DNA of 64,000 nt, from positions 2,990,425 through 3,054,424 of the forward strand of contig LR732703.1 of the NCBI GenBank assembly GCA_902506565.1. The letters are read 5' to 3'. Each line of letters opens with the position of its first letter. Within the stretch, counting starts at the first letter, position 1. The notes under the pieces are model-generated. The model ran no database searches. It was given only the letters and a program-made list of their open reading frames with translations, and had not been told where the DNA came from. The position numbers were made by a program, and so were the translations under genes. Positions 26,044 to 35,052 of this stretch are shown here, one piece after another. The stretch is from Burkholderiales bacterium 8X (GTDB lineage: Bacteria; Pseudomonadota; Gammaproteobacteria; Burkholderiales; Burkholderiaceae_C).

Positions 26044-26952
26044 TCAATCGACCCCGTTGGCCTTGAACCAGGCCAACGCCCGGCTCCAGCCATCGGTCGC
26101 CGGCCCGGCCATGTAGCTCGGCCGATAGTCGGCGTGGAAGGCATGGCCCGCATCCGGATACACCACGAACTGCGAGGCCTTGGCGGCCGCCGTGCCGGTC
26201 GCAAGAGCGGCTTTCATCTTATCAACCGTGTCAAGCGGAATGCCCTGGTCCTTGCCGCCGTAGAGGCCCAGCACCGGCGCCTTGAGCTCGGCCGCGATGT
26301 CCACCGGATGCCGCGGCGTCAGTTCGCTCGGCTGCCCGACCAGCCGTCCGTACCAGGCCACGCCGGCCTTGACCTTGCCGGTGGCCGCGTACAGCCAGAC
26401 GATGCGGCCGCCCCAGCAGAAGCCGGTGATCGCCGCCTCGTCCGCATGGCCGCCGTTGGCGCGCGCGTACTGCAGCGCGCCGTCGAGGTCGGCCATGACC
26501 TGCGCATCCGGCACCTTGGACACGATCTCCGCCTGCAGCTTCGGTATGTCGGTGTAGCTCCTGGCATCGCCCTGGCGCGCATAGAGGTCGGGCGCGATGG
26601 CGAGGTAGCCGGCCTTGGCGAAGCGGCGGCAGGTGTCCGCGATGTACTCGTGCACGCCGAAAATTTCCTGCACCACGAGCACCACCGGCAACCCGGTCTT
26701 GCCGGCGGGAGCCGCCACATAGGCCGGCACGTCGAAGCCGTTGACCCGGTAGCGCACCGGCCCGGCCTTGAGGCCGTCCGACGATGTCTGGATGGCGGTC
26801 TGAGCCACCACCGGCAAGGTCGCCGCCGCGTAGCCGACGCCCACCGCGGCCAGGAGGGCGGTGCGCCGGGACGCACCGGCTTCGGTGCTGCGGCCGGGGC
26901 GCAGCGAATCGAAGTCGGCTTGCAGATCGGGATCGTGGGGGCCAGGGAACAT
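26044..26952 (-). CDS. Dienelactone hydrolase family protein
   Basis: The 302-residue alpha/beta hydrolase has the DLH catalytic Cys179 in GFCWGG, Glu96 in VQEIFGV and a His near HAFHADYRP. The N-terminus has a Tat-like pair [14 protein letters not shown] (about 27-40) followed by a hydrophobic segment, so it may be exported or membrane anchored, which is unusual for the cytoplasmic dienelactone hydrolases of chlorocatechol pathways. The substrate is unknown. It is followed by an intrinsic terminator, so it is probably monocistronic. Confidence 0.88.
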   Translation of the reverse strand: MFPGPHDPDLQADFDSLRPGRSTEAGASRRTALLAAVGVGYAAATLPVVAQTAIQTSSDGLKAGPVRYRVNGFDVPAYVAAPAGKTGLPVVLVVQEIFGVHEYIADTCRRFAKAGYLAIAPDLYARQGDARSYTDIPKLQAEIVSKVPDAQVMADLDGALQYARANGGHADEAAITGFCWGGRIVWLYAATGKVKAGVAWYGRLVGQPSELTPRHPVDIAAELKAPVLGLYGGKDQGIPLDTVDKMKAALATGTAAAKASQFVVYPDAGHAFHADYRPSYMAGPATDGWSRALAWFKANGVD

Positions 26953-27135
26953 GAGTCGCTACTCCAGGGATCGGTTGAAGACGAGGGATGCGCAGCAGGC
27001 GCGAGCGGATGCGCAGGGCGCGCACGCAGGAATGTAGGTGATCGACCCGCCTGCAGCGCCCGACCTTCGAATGTCCCCGCATGGGCTCGGGTTGCCATGC
27101 CTCGGCGAGAGGACGCGCACCCGCGCCCGCGCCCA

Positions 27136-28017
27136 TCAGGTCGCCGGCTTGTCGCTCGGCGCCTTCAGGTTGTCCCGCAACTGCGGGCTCATCGGCAGCT
27201 TGAGCGCCGTGGCCTTCGGCGGGATCGGCTGCATGAACCACTTGGTGTACATCTTCTCGAACTCGCCGCTCTTCATGAGGTTGACGATGGATTCGTCCAC
27301 CAGTTGCTTGAAGGCAGGATCGTCCTTGGCCAGCATGCAGGCATAGGGCTCGACCTGCAGCGGCTCGCCGACCACCTCGAAGTCGTTCGGGTTCTTGGCG
27401 TTCGAGATCTGGCCGAACAGCAGGATGTCGTCCATCGCGAAGGCCACGGCCCGATCGTTCTCGACCAGCAGGAACGCGTCCGCATGGTCCTTGGCGAGCA
27501 CGATGTCCATGTCGAGGTTCTTCTCGGTGTTGTACTTGCGCATGACCAGCGCGTTGGTCGTGCCCGTGGTGCTGGCCACCGGCTTCTTGGCGAGGTCGGC
27601 GTAGTCCTTGATCTTGGCGGACTTCTTGACCAGCAAGCGCGTGCCCGTATAGAAGTGGTTGATCGCGAACGCGACGTCCTTGGCGCGTGCCGTGTTGTTG
27701 GTGGTGCTTCCGCATTCGAGGTCGACCGTGCCGTTGGTGATCAGCGGGATCCGGTTCTGCGACGTGACCGGCATCAGCGCCACTTCGAGATTCGGCTTGT
27801 TCAGCTTCTTCTTGACGGATTCGACCACCGCGTTCGACAACTCGACCGAGAACCCGATCGGCTTGCCGCCATCCAGGTAGCTGAAAGGCACCGAGGACTC
27901 CCGGTAGGCCAGCGTGATCTTGCCGGACTGGGCGATCTTGGCCAGGGTGTCTGCAGCTTGCGCGCCGGAAGCGGCAGCGGCGAGCAGGACGGCTGCCATC
28001 GAAGCGGATAGTTTCAT
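27136..28017 (-). CDS. Amino-acid ABC transporter substrate-binding protein (GltI-like)
   Basis: The 293-residue periplasmic binding protein has a signal peptide (cleavage near SGAQAAD). The family core includes SGKITLAYRESSVPFSYLDG, GTVDLECGSTTNNTARAKDV and VAFAMDDILLFGQI. It resembles the glutamate/aspartate binding protein GltI, in which the Arg and Asp of such segments hold the amino acid. No permease or ATPase gene is adjacent, so it is an orphan here. It is divergent from dadA with about 108 bp between starts. Confidence 0.88.
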   Translation of the reverse strand: MKLSASMAAVLLAAAASGAQAADTLAKIAQSGKITLAYRESSVPFSYLDGGKPIGFSVELSNAVVESVKKKLNKPNLEVALMPVTSQNRIPLITNGTVDLECGSTTNNTARAKDVAFAINHFYTGTRLLVKKSAKIKDYADLAKKPVASTTGTTNALVMRKYNTEKNLDMDIVLAKDHADAFLLVENDRAVAFAMDDILLFGQISNAKNPNDFEVVGEPLQVEPYACMLAKDDPAFKQLVDESIVNLMKSGEFEKMYTKWFMQPIPPKATALKLPMSPQLRDNLKAPSDKPAT

Positions 28018-28125
28018 GCGGGCCCTCGAACAGGTGGTTGTGGATGGGCTCGAGTGTAGGAACGATCCCGCCGTTCCGTACAGGGGCCGACGCCTTTAGA
28101 GTGGGCGCTTCGCCACTTCACCGCC

Positions 28126-29376
28126 ATGACCATGCACGTCTGTGTGCTCGGAGCCGGAATCGTCGGGCTCGCAACCGCCTGGGAGCTGCATCGCAGCGGC
28201 TTCGACGTGACCGTGGTCGACCGCGCCGCCCCCGGCAGCGGCGCGAGCGGCGGCAACGGTGCGCAGCTGAGCTACTCGTACGTGCAGCCGCTGGCAGACC
28301 CCTCGATCTGGGCGCAACTGCCGAAATTGCTGCTGTCGCCCCGGTCGCCGCTCAAGTTGCGGCCGCGGCTCGACCCGCTGCAATGGCGCTGGGCCCTCCA
28401 GTTCCTCGCGGCCTGCAACAGCCGCACCTCGCGCGAGACCACCGGCGCCCTGCTCACGCTGGCCGACGAAAGCCGCCAGGGCTTCGAACAAATGCGCGCC
28501 GAGATCGAGCCGGACTGCGACTTCTCGGCGAGCGGCAAGCTGGTGCTCTACGGATCCGCCCCGGCGTTGGCGGGCGCGAAAGCACAGCTCGAACTGCAGC
28601 GCGGCATGGGAAGCCGGCAGCGGCTGGTCGGCACCGACGAATGCATCGCCATCGAGCCGGCGCTCGAAAGCTACCGCGGCCGCATCGCCGGCGCGGTCCA
28701 CACGCCGAGCGAATGCGCGGCCGATTGCCTCAAGGTATGCATCGCGCTGGTCGATGCCCTGAAGGCGCGCGGCGTCCGATTCATGCTCGACACCGAAGCG
28801 GCCGGTTTCGACTGGCGCGGCAAGCAGGTCGCCGCGGTGCGAACCAGCCGCGGACCGATCGAGGCCGATGCCTTCGTGATGGCGCTCGGCACGGCATCGC
28901 ATCGGCTCGGCCGTGCGCTCGGTGCCTACCTTCCGGTCTATCCGCTCAAGGGCTACAGCATCACGGTCGACGTCGACCAAGCCGGCACCGCTGCGCCCAC
29001 GGTGAACGTGACCGACAGCGCCCGCAAGGTGGTCTTCGCACGCATCGGCTCGCGGCTGCGCGTCGCCGGCATGGCCGAACTGGTCGGAAACGACGCGCGC
29101 ATTCCGGCGAGCCGGATCGAATCGTTGGCTGCGGCCACGCGCGCGCTGTTCCCGGAGGCCAGCCGCCTGGCCGAAATGCGGCCCTGGACCGGCATGCGCC
29201 CCGCCACGCCCACCGGCCTGCCCATCATCGGCCGTGTCGGGCCGGCACCGGACAACATGATCTTCAACACCGGACACGGCGCGCTCGGCTTTACCCTGGC
29301 CTTCGGATCGGCCCAACGGGTTCGGGCGGCGCTCGCCGCCTGGTCGGCGAACTTCTTGCCTACACCGAGGCGATGA
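28126..29376 (+). CDS. dadA: D-amino acid dehydrogenase small subunit (DadA family)
   Basis: DadA oxidatively deaminates D-amino acids such as D-alanine and passes electrons to the membrane quinone pool. The 416-residue flavoprotein has the FAD GxGxxG motif VCVLGAGIVGLATAWELHRS at the N-terminus and the DadA signature SGGNGAQLSYSYVQPLADPS. The C-terminal GHGALGFTLAFGSAQRV is also typical. It faces away from an amino-acid binding protein, so the two may share an amino-acid role. Its last 17 bases overlap the convergent small membrane-protein gene. Confidence 0.9.
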   Translation: MTMHVCVLGAGIVGLATAWELHRSGFDVTVVDRAAPGSGASGGNGAQLSYSYVQPLADPSIWAQLPKLLLSPRSPLKLRPRLDPLQWRWALQFLAACNSRTSRETTGALLTLADESRQGFEQMRAEIEPDCDFSASGKLVLYGSAPALAGAKAQLELQRGMGSRQRLVGTDECIAIEPALESYRGRIAGAVHTPSECAADCLKVCIALVDALKARGVRFMLDTEAAGFDWRGKQVAAVRTSRGPIEADAFVMALGTASHRLGRALGAYLPVYPLKGYSITVDVDQAGTAAPTVNVTDSARKVVFARIGSRLRVAGMAELVGNDARIPASRIESLAAATRALFPEASRLAEMRPWTGMRPATPTGLPIIGRVGPAPDNMIFNTGHGALGFTLAFGSAQRVRAALAAWSANFLPTPRR

Positions 29377-29752
29377 GTCCCCACATCAGCAGCAGGAAGA
29401 AGATCCAGGGGCTTACGACCACGAGGACGACCGTCAACGCGCTGGCCCCGGCGAAGCCCTCGACCAGCAACAGCACGACCGGCACCGAGAGCCAATAGAT
29501 CCAACGCAGGATCGCCTTGCCCAAGGCTCGCCGCAAGCCGGGCTCGAACAGCATCGGCGCCATCATGCAAAGGCTGACGAAGAGCGGAAAGCCGTAGAGC
29601 GCCGACGCGCTGTCGGTGGCCAGCACCGCGACCGTGCCGGGCTGGGCGGCAGCGATCGAGCCGGTCGAAAGGGCGGGCAGGAGCAGGGACCGGGCGGCAA
29701 TGCGCGCTCCCTTGCCGCGGCTCGGCGAAAGCCGCACGATTTCGTGCTTCAT
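29360..29752 (-). CDS. Small membrane protein of unknown function, first of a paralogous pair
   Basis: The 130-residue protein has an Ala-rich N-terminal signal or anchor and hydrophobic helices (about 20-45, 52-70, 88-105, 108-129). It ends in LVVVSPWIFFLLLMWGLIA. The same ending, VISPWMLFLLLLCGLI, appears in the gene at 29866-30279, so the two are paralogues. No family is recognised. Its 3' end overlaps dadA on the opposite strand by 17 bp. Confidence 0.6.
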   Translation of the reverse strand: MKHEIVRLSPSRGKGARIAARSLLLPALSTGSIAAAQPGTVAVLATDSASALYGFPLFVSLCMMAPMLFEPGLRRALGKAILRWIYWLSVPVVLLLVEGFAGASALTVVLVVVSPWIFFLLLMWGLIASV

Positions 29753-29865
29753 CCAGAAGTCTCCCTGATATTTTTTGACCGACCTTCAAGCGAGCAATCT
29801 ACAGCGAAGCTCGTTCCAGGAAGGCCGCCTGAAGGCACTATGTGCGGGCCACAGGCAAACCCTGA

Positions 29866-30279
29866 TCACGGCGCATCGGGCGTGGTGATGAGGCCGCAAA
29901 GCAGCAGCAGGAAAAGCATCCAGGGACTGATGACGCCGAGCACGCCGATCGACAACTCGTCGTTGCCGCCGCCGCCCGGAACCAGCAACAGCAGCACCAG
30001 GAAGACGATGTAGGCGACGAAGAGCTGCAATCCGCTCAGGAGCGTGCGGCGCATTCGGGCATTGGCGAGCATCACGAGGCCGATGCAGGCGCTCGCGATC
30101 CACGGAAAGGCGAAGAAGACGAGGCTCGAATGATTCGATGCCGCGGCCGGCGGTGAAAGCGCGGCAGGCGCCGCCGTGAAGCCTTTTGCATTCGCCGAGC
30201 AAGCCAGCAGCAGGCCGATGCAGAGGGACGCGCCGAGCCGAAGCCCGCCGCGAAACCGCAGTGGAAATGTCATTTGCAT
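29866..30279 (-). CDS. Small membrane protein of unknown function, second of a paralogous pair
   Basis: The 137-residue product begins with a signal-like segment (FRGGLRLGASLCIGLLLACS) and has about three further hydrophobic helices. It ends in SPWMLFLLLLCGLI, matching its neighbour's end. The ATG at 30279 is chosen because AGGGAGG lies five bases upstream; earlier in-frame starts lack one. The gap to the first paralogue is 113 bp. The sequence contains a GGGGND loop before the last helix. Function is unknown, and a role in membrane or small-molecule sensing would be guesswork. Confidence 0.6.
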   Translation of the reverse strand: MQMTFPLRFRGGLRLGASLCIGLLLACSANAKGFTAAPAALSPPAAASNHSSLVFFAFPWIASACIGLVMLANARMRRTLLSGLQLFVAYIVFLVLLLLVPGGGGNDELSIGVLGVISPWMLFLLLLCGLITTPDAP

Positions 30280-30404
30280 TTCGGCCTCCCTGGCCGTCCG
30301 TTGTCGTTGCGTAACCGCGAGCGAATCTACCGGCTGCAGCGCAAGAAACAATTACGGCAAAGGTCTTACGGCGACCCGAAGGGTCTAAGGCCTCTCGCGG
30401 GCGC

Positions 30405-31739
30405 CTATCGCAGCTTGCCTTGCGCGATGTCCATGATCATCTGCACCGACAGCTGAAGCCGCGGCTCGATCGAATCGAGCAGCACGTATTCGGCATCGGC
30501 CGAATGCGCGCCGAAGCCCTGCAGACCGAAGCGCTCGACCACGCCGGCCTTGGTGTCGAGTGCGGCGAAGGCGGCGTCGGTGCCGCCGCCGGCGACCTTG
30601 TCGTCGGCGCCGAGCTCGCGGCCCAGCTCCTTGTAGATGCCCTGCGCATGGCGCGCCATCGCGAGCGAAGCCTCGTTGGCTTCGAGCGGCGGGCGGCGGC
30701 GCTCGAACTTCATCTCGACCTTGGCATCCGGAACCAGCTGCTTCTTGACGCGCTCCTGCACCAGCTTCTCGATGCGGTCGTAGTCGCTCACCTTCAGCAC
30801 CCGGACGTCGGCGCCGGCCGTGGCCATCGCGGGAATCACGTTGCGGTTGCTGCCGGCCCGGGCGATGGTCCAGTTCATCTTCAAGCCGGTGGCGGGATCG
30901 GAAAGGTCGCGCATCTGCAGGATCTGGTGCGACAGCTCGTAGAGCGCGTTGATGCCGGCCTCGGGCGCGGAGCCCGCATGCGAGGCCTTGCCGGTGACGT
31001 TGAGCGTGACCGAGGCGATGCCGGCGGTGGCGAGCGAGAGCTTGTCCTCCTTGACTGAGGCGCCTTCGTACGAGAGCACCGCGTCATGCGCCTTGCCCAT
31101 CTGGGTGATGAGCTTGCGTGCGCCGGGCGAGCTGATTTCCTCGTCGCCGTTGATCAGGACCGTGAGGGTTCCGAAGTCCTTGAAGTCGAGCGCCTTGAGC
31201 ATCGAGACCACGTGCGCGATGACGGCGATGCCCTGCTTGTCGTCCGCAATGCCGAGGCCGTAGGCCTTGTCGCCTTCGATCCGGAAGGGTTGCTTGTTCA
31301 GCATGCCGACCTGGTAGACCGTGTCCATGTGCGCGATCAACATGATCTTCTTGCTGCCGTTCCCCTTGAAGGTGGCGCGCATCACGCGGCCGATCTTCTC
31401 GGGCGTGTCCTCCATGCGGTAGGCGTCGGCGCTCGGGTCGATCAGCTCGACCTCGCCGCCCATCGCCTTGAACTTCTCGGCGATGAGGTTGGAGATCTTT
31501 TCGAGACCTTCGAGGTCGCGGCTGCCGGATTCGATCGAGACCAGCTGCTTCAAGGTTTCGAGCAGCGCCGGCTTCTCCTTGGCGGCAAGAGCGGCGAGCC
31601 TCGCATCGGGCGCGGCCGATGCGGAACCTGCCGACAGGGCGAAGGTGATGGCGGCCAGCGCGACGGCCCGGTCGATACGCACCGGAAGACAGTTGCGACG
31701 CACCCGGCTCGCGGGCAGATCGGAAAGGGTTGTATTCAT
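30405..31739 (-). CDS. Exported M20-family metallopeptidase (glutamate carboxypeptidase type)
   Basis: The 444-residue protein has a signal peptide (about residues 25-43, cleavage near SASAAPDA) and the zinc peptidase core. Visible parts are MLIAHMDTVY with the first metal His and Asp, GLGIADDKQGIAVIAHVVSM with the bridging Asp, and INGDEEISSPGARKLI with the catalytic Glu pair. This is the carboxypeptidase G2 layout, which releases C-terminal glutamate from folates or peptides in the periplasm. It ends the polA-side leftward pair, 37 bp after the polA stop. The true substrate is not known. Confidence 0.9.
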   Translation of the reverse strand: MNTTLSDLPASRVRRNCLPVRIDRAVALAAITFALSAGSASAAPDARLAALAAKEKPALLETLKQLVSIESGSRDLEGLEKISNLIAEKFKAMGGEVELIDPSADAYRMEDTPEKIGRVMRATFKGNGSKKIMLIAHMDTVYQVGMLNKQPFRIEGDKAYGLGIADDKQGIAVIAHVVSMLKALDFKDFGTLTVLINGDEEISSPGARKLITQMGKAHDAVLSYEGASVKEDKLSLATAGIASVTLNVTGKASHAGSAPEAGINALYELSHQILQMRDLSDPATGLKMNWTIARAGSNRNVIPAMATAGADVRVLKVSDYDRIEKLVQERVKKQLVPDAKVEMKFERRRPPLEANEASLAMARHAQGIYKELGRELGADDKVAGGGTDAAFAALDTKAGVVERFGLQGFGAHSADAEYVLLDSIEPRLQLSVQMIMDIAQGKLR

Positions 31740-31776
31740 GGCTTTTTCAGCAAGTTGACGGAACGAATTTGTCGGA

Positions 31777-34569
31777 TCAATGGGCCTTGTCCCAGTTGGG
31801 ACCGAAGCCGATCTCGGCCAGGAGCGGAACCTTGAGGTCGGCCACGCCGGCCATGATGCGGGGGACTTCCGCGCGCACCCATTCGACCTCTTGCTCGGGC
31901 ACTTCGAACACCAGTTCGTCGTGCACCTGCATGATCATCCGGGTGCCGCGTTGCTCGGCATCGAGCACGTCCTGCACCTTGACCATGCTGAGCTTGATGA
32001 GGTCGGCGGCCGTGCCCTGCATCGGCGCATTGATCGCGGCCCGTTCGGCACCGCCTCGGCGCGGGCCGTTCGGCGAGTTGATCTCGGGCAGGTAGAGCCT
32101 GCGGCCGAAGACGGTCTCGACGAAGCCTCGCTGCTTGGCGAGCGCACGGGTTTCGTCCATGTACGCCTTCACGCCTGGGTAGCGCGCGAAGTAGCGCTCG
32201 ATGTACGAGGCCGCGGCCTTGGTCTCGATGCCGAGGTTGCGAGCCAGCCCGAAACTGCTCATGCCGTAGATGAGGCCGAAATTGATGACCTTGGCGTAGC
32301 GCCGCTGCTCGCTCGACACCTGGTCGACGCCGACGCCGAACACCTCGGAGGCGGTCGCCCGATGCACGTCGATGCCTTCGGTAAAGGCGCGCAGCAGCGA
32401 CTCGTCGCCGCTGATGTGCGCCATGATGCGCAGCTCGATCTGCGAGTAGTCGGCGCTGGCGATGACCCGCCCCGCCGGCGCGACGAAGGCCTCGCGCACG
32501 CGGCGGCCCTCGGCGGTCTTGACCGGGATGTTCTGCAGGTTGGGGTCGTTGCTCGAAAGCCGGCCGGTGACCGCGACCGCCTGCGCATAGTGGGTGTGCA
32601 CGCGGCCGCTGCGCGGATGGGCGAGCTGCCCGAGCTTGTCGGTGTAGGTGCCCTTGAGCTTCGACAAGCCGCGGTGCTCGAGGATCTTGGCGGGCAGCGG
32701 AAAGTCCTGCGCCAGCTTCTCGAGCACTTCCTCGTCGGTGCTCGGCGCGCCGCTTGCGGTCTTCTTGAGCACCGGCAGGCCGAGCTTGGTGAAGAAGACC
32801 TCGCCGATCTGCTTCGGCGAGCCCAGGTTGAAGGGCTGGCCGGCCAGCTCGAAGGCCTCTTGTTCGAGCGCCATGATCCGCTTGCCGAGTTCGTTGCTCT
32901 GCGCTGCGAGCGTCGGCGCATCGATCAACACGCCGTTGCGCTCGATCCGGTAGAGCGCCTCGCTCGATGCGATCTCGAGCTCGTAGATGAAGCGCAGCCG
33001 CTCGTCGGCCTCAAGACGTGGCCAGAGCGCGAGATGCACGTCCAGCGTCTGGTCGGAGTCCTCGCACGAATACTCGGCCGCCTTGTCGATCGCGACCTGG
33101 CTGAACGGGATCTGGTGCGCGCCCTTGCCGCACAGGTCTTCGTAGTCGATGCCGCTGCGCCCGAGGTGCCGCTCGGCCAGGCTGGCAAGGCCGTGCGGCT
33201 TGTGTACCTCGAGCACGTAGCTCTGCAGCATGGTGTCGTGCGCATAGCCCTGCACCTCGATGCCGTGGTTGGCGAACACGTGGCGGTCGTACTTGACGTG
33301 CTGCCCGAGCTTCAGCCGGCTCGCATCCTCCAGCCAGGGCTTGAGCCTGGCCAGCACCTCGTCCCGCGGCAGCTGGGCGGGCGCATCGGGATAGTCGTGG
33401 GCCACCGGGACGTAGGCGGCCTCGCCCGGCGTCACGCTGAAACTGATGCCGACGATCTCGGCCTTCATCTCGTCGAGCGAGGTGGTCTCGGTGTCGAGCG
33501 CGACCAGGTCGGCGGCCTGCACCCGGGCGAGCCATGTGTCGAACGCGTCCCAGGTCAGGATGGTGTCGTAGACCAGGTTGGTGGCCCGCGACGCGGTCTC
33601 GAAGTTCGGATCGTCGAAGAGGCCGGTGCCGCCCTCCGGCCCCTTGCGCTTCCGGTTCTCCTCGATCAGTTCCGGCTGGACCTCGTGCGCCTCGAGCGTC
33701 TTGATGAGCCCCCTGAAGCCGTATTGCTCGTAGAAGAGCTTCAGTTCGTCGACGTTCTGCGGACCGATGGCGATCGCATCGAGCGAAGGCAGGCCGGTCA
33801 CGTGTTCGACCAGGTCGCAATCGGTCCGGATGGTGACCAGGCGCCGCCCCTGCGGCAGCCAGTCGAGCGCCTTGCGCAGGTTCTCGCCGGCCTGGCCCTT
33901 GATCTCGCCGGCATGTTCGATCAGGGCGTCGAGCGAGCCGTACTGGAGCAGCCACTTGGCAGCGGTCTTCGGGCCCACCTTGTCGACGCCGGGCACGTTG
34001 TCGACCGTGTCGCCGACCAGCGTCTGGTAGTCGATCATCAAGCCGGGCGGCACGCCGAACTCGGCCGTGACGCCGGCGATGTCCCGCTTCTTGCCGTTCA
34101 TGGTGTCGATGATGGTGATGTGCTCGTCGACCAGCTGGCTCAGGTCCTTGTCGCCGCTCGAGACGATGACCTCGACGCCTTGGCTGGCGGCGGTGCGCGC
34201 CAGCGTGCCGATCACGTCGTCGGCCTCGATGTTCGGCACGCACAGCACCGGCCAACCCATCATCCGCACCACCCGGTGGATCGGCTCGACCTGGCTGCGC
34301 AGGTCGTCCGGCATCGGCGAGCGGTTGGCCTTGTACTGCGGATACCAGTCGTCGCGGAAGGTCTTGCCGGGCGCATCGAAGATGCAGGCCGCGTAGTCGG
34401 CGCGAACCTCGCGGCGCAGTACCGTGAGCATGTTGATCATGCCGCGAATGGCGCCGGTGGCCGGGCTGCTCGGATCGCCGGGCACCGCCCGGAGGTCGGG
34501 CATGGCATGGAAGGCGCGGTACAGGTAGCTCGAACCGTCGACGAGGAGCAGGGTTTTCTTGTCGGTCAT
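31777..34569 (-). CDS. polA: DNA polymerase I
   Basis: PolA fills gaps and removes RNA primers. The 930-residue protein has a 5'-3' nuclease domain (about 1-290, with KTLLLVDGSSYLYRAFHAMP). A 3'-5' proofreading domain (about 330-520) follows, with intact DTETTSLDEMKAEIVG, so proofreading should work. The polymerase domain (about 540-930) has motif A DYSQIELRIMAH, motif B RRYAKVINFGLIYGMSSFG and motif C MQVHDELVFEV. The ATG at 34569 gives MTDKKTLLLVDG. It is divergent from the DUF2782-thrB genes. Confidence 0.97.
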   Translation of the reverse strand: MTDKKTLLLVDGSSYLYRAFHAMPDLRAVPGDPSSPATGAIRGMINMLTVLRREVRADYAACIFDAPGKTFRDDWYPQYKANRSPMPDDLRSQVEPIHRVVRMMGWPVLCVPNIEADDVIGTLARTAASQGVEVIVSSGDKDLSQLVDEHITIIDTMNGKKRDIAGVTAEFGVPPGLMIDYQTLVGDTVDNVPGVDKVGPKTAAKWLLQYGSLDALIEHAGEIKGQAGENLRKALDWLPQGRRLVTIRTDCDLVEHVTGLPSLDAIAIGPQNVDELKLFYEQYGFRGLIKTLEAHEVQPELIEENRKRKGPEGGTGLFDDPNFETASRATNLVYDTILTWDAFDTWLARVQAADLVALDTETTSLDEMKAEIVGISFSVTPGEAAYVPVAHDYPDAPAQLPRDEVLARLKPWLEDASRLKLGQHVKYDRHVFANHGIEVQGYAHDTMLQSYVLEVHKPHGLASLAERHLGRSGIDYEDLCGKGAHQIPFSQVAIDKAAEYSCEDSDQTLDVHLALWPRLEADERLRFIYELEIASSEALYRIERNGVLIDAPTLAAQSNELGKRIMALEQEAFELAGQPFNLGSPKQIGEVFFTKLGLPVLKKTASGAPSTDEEVLEKLAQDFPLPAKILEHRGLSKLKGTYTDKLGQLAHPRSGRVHTHYAQAVAVTGRLSSNDPNLQNIPVKTAEGRRVREAFVAPAGRVIASADYSQIELRIMAHISGDESLLRAFTEGIDVHRATASEVFGVGVDQVSSEQRRYAKVINFGLIYGMSSFGLARNLGIETKAAASYIERYFARYPGVKAYMDETRALAKQRGFVETVFGRRLYLPEINSPNGPRRGGAERAAINAPMQGTAADLIKLSMVKVQDVLDAEQRGTRMIMQVHDELVFEVPEQEVEWVRAEVPRIMAGVADLKVPLLAEIGFGPNWDKAH

Positions 34570-34658
34570 CGCGTGCATTCTGCCGTGCCGGTTGCGGCTC
34601 GATGCGCCACGCCGCCCGTCGCCCGCGGCTGACATCCGGGCCGAAACCGGCGCCTACA

Positions 34659-35045
34659 ATGACTTTCATGATCTCCAACAAGCTCTCCCTTCGCCGCCCG
34701 CTGGGTGCCTTGCTGGCCGCAGGTGCAGCCATGCTGGCCATGGGCATTGCCCAGGCGCAGACCGCGCCGGTGTCCGGCGCGTCAGGCGCGGCGGATGCGG
34801 CCCAGGCCGAGGCGAATGCGCCCAGCCGCAACCAGAAGATCGAGCACATCCGGGTCGAGGACGGCGGGGCCCGGGTCGACGAGGTCCGCTACGGCGGGCG
34901 CACCCAGAGCATCACGGTGCAGCCGAAGGCCAACGTTCCTTCGTACGAGGTGCTGCCCAACGACGGCGGGCGTTCGCGCCAGGGCCAGCAGGAAACCGGA
35001 ACCGGCGGCAACGGCGCCCGGGTCTGGAATCTGTTCAAGTTCTGA
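34659..35045 (+). CDS. DUF2782-family exported protein
   Basis: The 128-residue protein has a signal peptide (LGALLAAGAAMLAMGIAQAQ) and a DUF2782 core with KIEHIRVEDGGARVDEVRYG and QSITVQPKAN. DUF2782 proteins are small exported proteins of unknown function, and the gene is commonly found between polA and thrB in betaproteobacteria, as here. The start could be ATG 34659 or 34668; the first is given. The stop lies 7 bp before the thrB GTG, so the two are probably co-transcribed. Confidence 0.8.
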   Translation: MTFMISNKLSLRRPLGALLAAGAAMLAMGIAQAQTAPVSGASGAADAAQAEANAPSRNQKIEHIRVEDGGARVDEVRYGGRTQSITVQPKANVPSYEVLPNDGGRSRQGQQETGTGGNGARVWNLFKF

Positions 35046-35052
35046 GCAGGCG

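Noticed and set aside
31780..34632. Long plus-strand frame opposite polA
   Set aside because: PolA has all its catalytic motifs on the minus strand. The opposite frame has no recognisable feature.
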